This document shows, one piece after another, positions 23,401 through 34,400 of a stretch of 64,000 nucleotides of DNA (the stretch's first letter is position 1; the number at the start of each line of letters is the position of its first letter). The notes beneath the pieces were generated by a model. It was not told where the DNA came from. It saw nothing but the letters and a program-made list of their open reading frames with translations, and searched no databases. The position numbers were made by a program, and so were the translations under genes. The stretch is from Onchocerca volvulus (lineage: Eukaryota; Nematoda; Chromadorea; Rhabditida; Onchocercidae). Location of the stretch: the NCBI GenBank assembly GCA_000499405.2, contig HG738138.1, positions 7,438,888 through 7,502,887 on the forward strand, written 5' to 3'.

Positions 23401-26400
23401 ATTTGAATATTGTTTCCTTTCTTTTTTTTGCATGGCTGAACACAGTGGGAAGCGGGATATTGTGATCGTGCTGCGATGAGCTTCTCTTCCTTGTTTAGAA
23501 ATGAGCCATCTTTGACGACGGATTACTCCTAGTAATCAGATAATTACCGGTCAGACGTTATTACTGTAATTCTAAGAAATGTTAAAGGTTCAATGACTAT
23601 TATATGATTGAGCTTTCAATAAGAGTTAATTACCTTTAAATAGTAAAATTTTGATAAGTTTATGAGAAATGTTTTTAATAGTATTTAGAATTATTAAAAT
23701 CTGGAATAAGACATCAAATGAAAGCATTTCAATGATGGGAAGCTATCATCAATGTGAAAATGTGTTACACAGATGTGAGCCATGTTTGTGTTCGTTAATG
23801 ATGCGTGTAGACATTGAATTCACTGAGTTACTCTTAAATTTATTACCTTCTTAATATACCGCTCTTTTTTCTATTATCGTACTAATTGTTCAGTTCATTT
23901 CTGACTTTTGAACAAAAGACTTTCGTGATTTTTACTTCGCCATCATTTCAAAATCTGTGAGAAGTTATGTACAGAGATCTATTGGGCATTGCCATGAAAT
24001 TACCGTATTCCTTCAAAATTATATTCATTGAATTCAAATAAGAATTAATTTTTGATTCACAACTAGTAACATAATAGTTATAAGATCTATAGCTGCAAAT
24101 GATTGATTTTCACTTGCACAAGAAAGTTTTCTGAAAAAAGAAATCAATTGCAACTGGAAATAACTCCACCTCCGCAAGCTATTTACGAATTCATCTTCCC
24201 TCAATAATTTAGAAAAACCAAGATTTCATTGAATTCCTTGTAAAAATTAAAAATAATTTTAGTATTAACAATAAAAGCAACGTAGCAAAATAATTAGCTT
24301 TGAATCATTCATTAACAATATTTTGATGGAAATGGAGCGTTTCATGTTCATCAAAGCATAGACAATAATTCCTCTTATCCCTAATTCTTTTGCTGCTCTT
24401 TAATTCTCATATTGCCTTATTATGCAAATTGAGGTCATTTTGGTTCAAAGTTAATCCTTTGAATAGATTCAAAATGATCCCCCAATGTCGCTTGTTGAGT
24501 ATTTCGGGATACCTCTTAGATTGGTGCCTTTATACAGCGGACGGCGCTAAAGATCATCGAACCAAGATGCATTATCAACACAGCCTTCACTCATACATCA
24601 TAAATTGTCCATTATTTCAATATTCCAACTCAATAACTATCACGTGAGGAGAGTTATTAATAAAGTTTGCTAAAAATGAAATTTTGAGATGCAGCCACAG
24701 TGGGATGGTCTCCATGGTAAACTGCTAAAAAAGTAGAATCAGTGATGAACTCTCAAACAATTCATTTCTGCAATATCATTGAAGAGAAGACATTTAAGAT
24801 TATGTAAATTCTCTTAGTCTGATTTTTAACTCCTCTTGTTTCTTCTCGAATCCATTACTGCAGTTTCAGTTGTTAGCTGGGAGGAGAATTTCAAAAATGA
24901 AAAAGATTCGAAATGGTTTATTTCCCTTAATTTGACTATTCAGCATGTTATTTGCTATCAATTTTTGTGTTGTTAATCCAATGTTATTATATGAATAATT
25001 TTAGTATCAGCTTCCACAAAGGATCTCTTCCAGTTAGTATCCGCTTATTCACAGCGAAACAAAAATCTGCAATATGGAGCAATTCAGGTAATTCCAGATG
25101 GTGTCAGCGTTACAGAAAGCTCATCAGGAACTCACCTGGTATGCTAATCATCTTTGAATTTAAGCACTAAGGTACACTTTTACACTCCTAAATAACAGTT
25201 GTTGAATTTCAAAGTAAATTAAATTAAAAATTTTCAAGGTTTGGATAGATCTTTTGTTTAAGCCTTTAGAAAATGTAAATTCTTTTCAACACAAAACCAT
25301 TACTAGATCTCATAGAGTAGTTTTCAGTATGCTATTTGATTCTAATGAAAGTGAAGTATAAGAGTGCTTTTGGTAAATGTTATACATTTTACGGGATGGA
25401 ATCCAGACAACTATTGGTAAAGAATATTTCAGGAGCAAAAAGACATAGTTGAAAAAAAAAAAGTTCGTAGTATTTTTCTTCCTTTCAAAATGATTACTTA
25501 GTACTCATAAATTGTTAAATCATAAACTGAGATTCGAGTTGGGAGCATTTAGACTGTTCGAGAATAATAAATTCATCATCGCCTGAAACTTCGGTCTTTT
25601 TATTCTTGGATATGTTGACTTTAAAACTCTGATGTCTGTGTTTCTAAATTTCGAAACAGCAATCAAAGATAACTGATAATTCGAAAACAATGACCGATCC
25701 AGCCGGCGAATTGGGCAGTGACTGTGACGATGATAACGATGATGATGACGATGATGATGATGATGATGATGATAATGATGACGATGTTGGTGAAGATGAT
25801 GATGATGACGATATGGCAATACGTGCAAGTGACGATGAAAGTACGATTTTATTGTCTGGATCAACCATTCCACGCAAGAAGAAAACTCGGACGGTTTTCA
25901 GTCGTCAGCAAGTATCCCGACTGGAAATGACCTTTGACATGAAACGATATTTATCCAGTCAGGAGCGTGCATATTTGGCCTCAACTTTACATCTTAGTGA
26001 AACACAGGTAACCGAAACTTAATAACCAGTGAAAATCTCAACACCAGTTTACAGGATTTGGCTGTCATAAAAAAATTCATTTCTTTTTTGATAAAAAATA
26101 TTACCAAAGACAGATATATAATTTTACTATTCCTTTTTTTAGAAATTTTGAATGGCAAAACTTTCCTACCATTCCCGGACTTTTTAGATTGCTAGATTCC
26201 TTACAGAACGGCCTTACAAATTAGATCACACTGTTAATATTTCCCGCTGTCATTTTTCCGATACTTTCTATTCATCATACTATTTTCCGGCACTGCTTAT
26301 CATTATTTTTTGATAAGCAGTGACCAGTGCAATTTGCATTGTATTATAAGCACATTATGACAGTTGCTATCAGCAATATACTTATGATTGAAATGATTTC

Positions 26401-27135
26401 ATTTTAATTACCGTATCATTATCACTTTGCTTACAGTAGTACAAATATGTCGGTCCTTACTTAATGCATTTCATTCGTTATATATTACAGTTCAGCAGCA
26501 GTCTCTAACAACAGCGGATGTATTACAGGTGAAAATCTGGTTTCAAAATAGGCGGAATAAATGGAAACGTCAAGCAGCAAGTGACGTGGATAGTTCAAGC
26601 GCGATGAATATTCACCGATCACATATTTTTGCCTCAAATATGCAGCACATTAGTGATGCATCAGAACGTTTTCCCGGAAGTATTGCAGTCACGAATAGGT
26701 TTAATTCATTTTTCTTGAATTTCTGGTAGTATCTCATCATAATCTTTCTTTTTACAAATAAATTTATAATTGATATCGAATATTTAGCTTTCGAAACATT
26801 CAGCGTGAAATTATAACTCGTCTTATTCTGGACTCACTTTCTCAGTTATTTATAGAGCTATACTTTCCTCAAAGTATGACTTTATATAAGACAAACTTCC
26901 AAAATATTTCAGCTTACCAATGGCACCCTTGGCAAACATTGCTCCATCATTACTACACCCGGCAATCCTATTTCACGCAAACTCAACAACAGCAGCACCC
27001 ACGACACCAGCATCACCCCAAGCAATCATCAATTTCAGTAATGCAGAAAATGCAGCAGCTGCGGCTAAACTGTTTTACAGCACTTATGGCAGTGCCAGCA
27101 CCGGCATCACTGGCCCAAATGCACAGCTGACATGA
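20481..27135 (+). CDS. mls-2: HMX/NK5-class homeobox transcription factor (mls-2 type)
   Basis: HMX proteins are homeodomain regulators of neural and mesodermal fates; C. elegans has one, mls-2. Eight exons join with matching phases: 20481-20598, 20716-20827, 21581-21726, 21905-22036, 25005-25138, 25660-26007, 26529-26698, 26913-27135, giving 460 codons. Residues 60-66 read FSISDIL, an eh1 motif for Groucho binding. Exon 4 contains NPWFQPWL. Residues about 235-267 are nearly all Asp. The homeodomain (about 287-346) begins [13 protein letters not shown], contains [13 protein letters not shown] and [15 protein letters not shown], and is split after residue 44 in phase 0; FDMKRYLSS is an HMX signature. 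The C-terminus is rich in Ala, Pro and Ser. The start ATG follows a possible acceptor (GATCATGCAG) at 20455. Exons 3 and 5 rest on splice signals and phase alone. The symbol denotes the family member, not proven orthology. Confidence 0.88.
25729..25813 (+). repeat. GAT/GAC trinucleotide tract coding poly-aspartate
   Basis: An almost pure run of GAT and GAC codons in the exon carrying the HMX homeodomain start. It encodes a chain of about 25 Asp with rare Asn, Val, Gly and Glu. Such tracts expand and contract by slippage, so length may vary between strains. Confidence 0.9.
26291..26322 (+). repeat. Perfect 12-bp inverted repeat in HMX intron 6
   Basis: CACTGCTTATCA (26291-26302) and TGATAAGCAGTG (26311-26322) are exact reverse complements with an 8-nt T-rich loop. 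It sits in the intron between the two homeodomain exons. The arm sequence TGATAAGCAGT recurs once near 52617. It could be a small hairpin in RNA or a palindromic binding site. Confidence 0.65.
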
Positions 27136-28484
27136 GACAATACTATTCTCAGATGATACCATGACGCGGGTACTTGCTGGTTTTTCCAAGATTCCTGAAG
27201 TCGAATTACTGCTTATAATCAATTCTACATTTCCTTCTGTAGCTAGGTTCACATAAATTTCCACAATAACAAGTCATATATCACTCATGCTTCAAACACC
27301 TTTGAACGCATATGCGGGGAAATGGCTAGCAACTCCCGACAGATCGCTATTGAGCAACAAAACATTCTTACTTTGTTTCCTAGAAACTAGGTGATAAACG
27401 GTAAACTGTTTTTCTGTTTCATTATTTTGACATCAATTCAATTTTGGAAAAACTTTCCCAGTAGTTTATAATTTTTGATTCTCAGTTGTTATGTATATGA
27501 TCGAATTCGTATAAGAATTCTTTTCAACAAAATAAGAACAAACAACAACAAAAAATAATACTGGAACCTATCAACTGTTACTGTCATTTCACTTTCATTG
27601 TCATCCATCTCACATCATTGGGTATCGAACTATAGCAAAATCTCGATACTACGTAAATAAATTTCATATTATTACGTATAACAAAAAAAGACGGCAAATA
27701 AACATTTCAGTGATAGAAAGGGCAAATCAAAAATTAAGTAATAGAGATGGGAAAAGAATCGTTTCTAACCAAAGACAAAAATTATATCATATACAAAATA
27801 AAAAGTTTAAAAACGTACTGCATGGAAACTGATACATCAATTCATAATCCAGAAACCTGAGCAATGGAAACTGATAGCGAATTAACTATACAATCAAAGA
27901 AAAGAATTCAGTGCCTCTAATTCTCAGATATCATCATTTATTACCATGAATGTCCAAAGTAAGGACTTCGAATTAAAAATAATGAAGGAAGGAGAGAAAA
28001 ATGATTAGCAACAGTCATACTCTATTTTGCCGTTCTCCATTATCCTAGATTCAATTTCTTATTGATTTTTAAGATCATTTCTTTTTGACTGAAAGACAGA
28101 AGTGCAAATCTAAAATCTTTAGAAAAATACAAAAAATTTAATTCTATTATTAACTTATTAGGTCACTCATCGATAATTACTAATAACTGCTGAATGAATT
28201 ATTACAGACTAAAAGATTATTGACATGAACCATTATTAAGAAACAAAACTGAAAAAAAAAATTCAAATATTCAAATGTTAGAAAAAAAAACTGCAATTTT
28301 TTGCAATATAAAGTACAGACCATTCATTTTCTGCATTTTCTCATCTTTCAGTGGCGGCAGCAGGAATGATATGAAAATGAATTAATAAACGAATTAATAA
28401 GTGTGTGAAGTATAAAAGAAAGCAAACATTGCAAACATATAATAGAAAAAGCGAGTTCGAGCTAGCTAACGAATTAGAAAAGAG
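27136..28484. other. Convergent intergenic region between HMX and the IBTK-like gene
   Basis: About 1.35 kb holding the 3' UTRs of two convergent genes. Strongly AT-rich; AATAAA-like signals occur but none can be singled out. No gene is seen. Confidence 0.5.
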
Positions 28485-31400
28485 TCAGGATCTTGCAGCC
28501 CAAAGTGGATCATTTACTTCCTCAGTTTTCCGTTCTGTGCTAACTGTGATTGAGACACCTTGCATCGTAGCTTCACCTTCGTAATGCGCTATTAATTCAG
28601 CCATTGCTTGCTCTTCCCTGAAATTCTAAGAGAAAAATTTAAATTTTATGAAAACATGCTAAAATGGATGTCTGTGGCATAGTTGCTAAGTTCATCTATT
28701 CTCACAAAAAGAAAGAAGTCAATGCCACCCGGACACCAAATCATTGAGACAGTTTATACTGCTGCAGAAGATAATCTGCTCAACTTTTAAAAAAGGAAGG
28801 GCACTATTTTTGTTCTACTCATCTTTTCAATTGCTCTTCAGACTAACTCTAAAAAACTCAATATCTTAACTATATTAAAATGAGAATTTGTTCTATGAAT
28901 TCAAAACAAAATCTTTACACATTTATATCAGAAAGACGAGAACACGTTTGTCGCATCGTCTCCAATTGTCGAGCTTGCTCATCCTCCATTATTTGTGCAA
29001 ATGAATTCTCACATGTCATAGACTCATTCTGAAAAAAATGAAGCCTTCAAGATTATGTTCTAGAGATGCATTTTTCCTGAAGTAAGGTAAACTGAAATCA
29101 ATTCAACTCAAACAAGTTTGTAAGTGATTAAAAGGAAGACATTTTCGAATATTAATGAAGATGAAGGAAACATGGAAGAAACATATGATGTATATGTAAG
29201 AAATTCAATCAGCTTAATCTACTTAAACTTGAAAAATTCTAGTTTTACCTGAGTCCTTCCTTCCTCAAAAGTACGGTAATCATCTCGGTCAAGAACAACT
29301 TATGCTTAAACTTTTATTTAAATTCCGGGATGTTTCCAAAATAAAAACTTGAGTATACCATATGCCAGGAATTGGAAGTTCTTCGTCGAGATCCACGTAA
29401 ATTTTCTAATGTGCTGCGTGGTGAAATGTAAACATCTTTCTTCTTTTCTTGTTTTACTTTATTAATTTCTTCTCCCTCAGCCAGAATATCTGACAAAGAA
29501 ATGAACGGATGCATTTTAGGAGTATCCCTATAACAAAAAATGAGAGGGAATATTAACTCTTTTTTTAAACAAAAGCGAAAATAAGTTTTTTCTTTTTTTC
29601 GAAAATTTAAATTTGCTCAAACACACCAGTCTCGCTTTGATGTTCCTGTAGAAGGAACATTTGACAAATGGTGACAAATAATCTTCTTCGCTAAAACTGC
29701 TGCTACTAATTCCTACGTTTTTTGATGACGAAGTTTAACATAGGTATACCTATGTATACTTCTATTTCTGAAAGCAACTTTCTAAGCTGCAATTCTAAGC
29801 AAGCTAAAATATTCGAAAATAATTAATTTTAGATGAAATCTATGTAGAAAAAGTGAATTTTTTTTCAGAGAAATAAGTATTTTTAAAGTTGTTAATCAGT
29901 TCAATATGTATTAACTTACTTCCCACAAACTTCGCTTGTCGCAGCTGCAATCTATAAATACATATTTAGCGTAAAAAATACTTCTAACATTTCAAAAAAA
30001 AGAAGGATAAATTCCACAGAAAAATGAGCAAAAACCTGAACGTCTGATAGCGAAGGATATTCTTTCTCCATGTCCACGAGTTTAAACGCAGCTTTATTGA
30101 GAATATTTGGCATCTGAACACAACAATTATCACCCTTTTCATTGGTTGATAATTCCATCTGCGGTCCACAGTTTCTTACATCATCTTTTTCACCGGTAGA
30201 GAATTTCTTTTCTGATCCGGAGTTTCTTATTCTCTCCACATCGTCAACTGATGAAAATGAGATTAGAACGACAATTTTGAAATTTATCAAAATCCTCTAG
30301 AATTATAACGACTCTAGACTTTATTGTGAATGAAAAGAAAGTAATGCTAAATACTACTACCTGACGATCGCAAATGTTTGCTCCGTTTCTTCGGATGTGA
30401 ATCATTTTTTATGCTATTACAAAAATCTATCAATTTCTTCATATCCATCGGTTCTTTTACAACTGCCAATATATCCATAATGATATTTCTTACAGTTTTC
30501 TTCGGAACCATCAAGTTTTGTATACTTAATTCCTGAAAAACTACTCAGCAATGAAGTGCGATAAATTTCAAGAAAGATCAGGTTCATCATTATTAAACAC
30601 CATGATGGCAAAATTTCAAAGCCGAAGCGATTACAAATTGATCCACAGTTCGAATTATATTTTCCAAAGCATATGAATGAAAAGCGTCCTCAATATATGC
30701 AATTTCGTCAAGCGACAATTCATTAATAAATCCATTTTCCAGAAGTGTCGGAAATATTGCTGCGCAAAGTTCACTTAAACTTTTATACAGCTCCACAGAT
30801 GATAAATGACGAGCCAAACCAAAAAGATCTCGCAAATTCGATATTTCAACTGCAAGAATCAACTTCGTCGGAAAAATGAGAAATGAAAATGAAGTCTGCA
30901 CTATATGTCGAATATACTGAAATATACAGTAATTTACTATGGAATCTGATACTTCTGAATTCTGAATCTATTAACCATTTCATTATAATAAGTAACATGT
31001 GGTCTGAACTTACATGGTGGTTTAAACAATTCTTGTTTGATTGTGTTGAAAAAACTGTTACATAACAGCTTATTCGCAAATATTAATAATTCCATTAACT
31101 GCAACAACGGTACAGGAAAAAAATCCTTCAGACTGATAAAATTCGATACTCATATGATCATCGAAGCCAACAATGCTCGATAAAGAGCGACATGATTAGG
31201 TATTATCATTTCAATACGCTGTGAGCATATAAAATTTTTTGCTGTTATTGTGAGGAGAAGTAGGAGAAAGATCCGAAAAAAAGCAACCAGTATAAGCCGA
31301 TATTAAATTGCTCACAATCATTTTAAGCGGACAGCAAGTATGCCATAATATGAAATTTTACGAACAGTCGTAGTTTTTTCAGGTTTCCCTGCTCCGATTG

Positions 31401-34400
31401 TCACAGTGGCATGGTCATTTTGTAATTAACGACATCCAGAAACTGAGCTATTATGACATCTCAATGTCCTGCCTACTAATAATTTGTTACAAGCGAATTT
31501 AGCCGGTTAATGAATAAAATACTACCCTTTAGTCTGTATAGCCCTTCAGACAGACATAATTCATTAATTTTAATCTTGTCCAACGGCTGTTTAGCCATAA
31601 CTATGCTAAACAGTTTAAATTTCTTGATGATAATAATAGGAGGTAAACTACAAAATCTTATATTTCCTCACTTTTTGTATGCTCAAATCTGGACGTAAAC
31701 AGTGTTCGCAACAAAAAGACAGGAATATCTCGAGAATCTCCGGTTTCGCCGTGATCCGAATTTCATTTTTTTGATCCTTCGCCCATCTTTCGAAATACGA
31801 TAAGCAGACATCGCTCTCATGTTTCAGGACTTCTCTAAAATGAAGAACTGGTTATACTTGATTGATTCATGAACGATTAAATCCTAAACATTATTCTATT
31901 AAGAGGCAATTTTCCTTCATGCATAGCTAAATAACAATTAAAAATTCACTGCTAGCTAAAATTTAAATGAACTGTGTCAAAAAATATGATTCCGTCTGGA
32001 AGGACTAAATCAAAAACCATGAATTCCAATAATCAATTGCTGTTACAGTCCTAGGAGAAATCTCTAATTTAGAGATAAAGAAACTAGTGTTTAAAAAAAG
32101 AGACTCAGTGACTAAGTGAAATATGACAAAATAATGAAAATTTACAGAGCAATTTCATAGCGTCCCAATTCTTCACCATTTTCATCCATACATATGACAG
32201 TGGCCATATTGCAATTTGAAAACTGCAAAAATATTTAATTCACATCTTCACCTTATGGTCCTCATCATGAAAGATCTAGTTTTTTTTCTTTTTTTTTTTT
32301 GGGGCACTAGTTTTTTTTCTTCAGACGAACGAATTGAATAAGATTCTATCAAAAAAAGCTTTCTTCATTTCCACTCACAGTATTTAATGAAACTAAGATT
32401 AATTTTTTAACAGCCACTATAAAATTATCATAAAAACTGATAGAATTCACCATTTGAAAAAGTCTACCAACTACCATTAGTGACAATATTTAACAATTTT
32501 TGCAAGCACTGCAGCAAAGATGATTCTGAACAAATCTGGCCGTATTATAATTTTCTAGCTAAGGATGCTCAACCTTTGCCTCGACCAGTCTTAATTTTTC
32601 TGTTCAGAAAATACCGAAAATCTATTTCACATTTATTAATTTCCAAAAACTAAAGATAAAAAACATTTAACTAACTTCCACTTTAGATACACTTTCCGCA
32701 CAATGAATGACTGATCGTGGATCAACCTCCAACAAATTCAGTACTTTGTTTCTTCCATCTGGTGTTAAAAACGCACTTTTTGCAGGCAAAACTCCACACA
32801 GTCGATTAACCTTTACCTTTACCATATAGTCAACAATCCAAGAAGAACCTACAAATACGACCACTTCTATCATTTCCAAAATAAACACAACATAAAAAAA
32901 TATAAAAAGAAGGAATGATAAAAGAATATCATTCCAATGTGTTCGATCAGTGCTCAGTATCTATATTACTGAAAAAAGAGCCTATGACAGAATGCTCATC
33001 GAAATATGCAACCGATGCCAAGCTCTGTTTGAATGGTCTACACTCCGACCAGAACTCAAAGCAGTGTGTAAAACTAAGATTTTTAGAAACTTCAAAACAA
33101 AAGTTCTTATCTTTTTCCTTTGCATTACTTCCTCTATCGAAAAATGCCTAAATTTCCTCATTATGCTAAAAATATAAAAACACATGCCGTCGCTAGCGTT
33201 GTCGAAATATGGATCCGAAAAAAGCGTATAATGAGCCAAATTTCCTTCATAAACATCTCCCATCTCAAAAGCAATAGTTCGAAAAAAGAAAAATTGTAAA
33301 ATAAGTAATTTAAATCTTTCAATGCTTTCAACAGTAGAGTTTTGAGAGAAATTTTGATGCCACTTGAATTTTTTTCTTGGTGCTCCTGCTCTACAGTACG
33401 AGAACCTACATCATCGACGATGATTATTTGTCCATCTCGAGTAACATCCGCATTTTTCACCCCAAATATGCTTCTTTCCATTAAAGTATTATGGAAGTAT
33501 AAAGATCGAAGTAGACCAGGAATTTCTGAATCGAATAAGAATAACCCTGATGTTTCTGCATGACAACGATTTTCGTAGAAATACTTGAAACCAGAAAATA
33601 CAGCACCCTAAAATGAGAACTAATTGAAAAAGAGTTGCATTTTGTAGTGCAAGATTTTGAATTTCTAACAGTTTTAGACAAGCATTAAAGACAATATACT
33701 TTTTAAGGCATCCAGATTTAGGCAGCGAAATGAATATTTACTAATTAACAGTTTAAGGATAATTTTATTGTCATGCAATGAATTTGAAATTATTATGATC
33801 ACATTCCTGATTCCCAACATTTCAATGATATACAAGCGAATGCATGATAATTTGATTCTCGTAACAAATTAAGATTACAGTCTATTGTAGTAATACCTAA
33901 TATAGGGTAAAACGGCAAACAAAGAAATGAAAAACTTGCCAACTTTGGAGTATAATAAACTCCAATACATTCTTTAATGTTTACAGAACTAGTGATGTAA
34001 TAGTTTTTATCATCAGCTTTGACCGTTATCTGGAAAGGTAGTGACAACATTTTGAACAGTATGGAAACAATAAACATGATAACAATCAAAGAGAATGTAA
34101 TATCTAAGAAAATGTTGGTAGCATCAACTAAAAAATTGTAAATTGCTCTTTTTGTCTTTCAAAATTACCTGCGATGAATCCCCTTTAGAGTTGATACGAA
34201 CCATATATGAGTCTGTGACTGAAATGGATGACGTTCGATAAGCGTAATTATTTTTTATATGTCTAAATGTGTTGCCTGAATATTTTTGCCATAAAAAACC
34301 ATTCGATATCCCAGTAACATAGAAATCGAACTGAAAATAGAGTAATAATATAATCTTTCAAAATTTCACAATTCTGGAACAATTTTTCACCAAATACATT

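Noticed and set aside
25520..25877. Histidine-rich and serine-rich minus-strand frames
   Set aside because: They are reverse readings of the GAT repeat that codes the HMX poly-aspartate tract.
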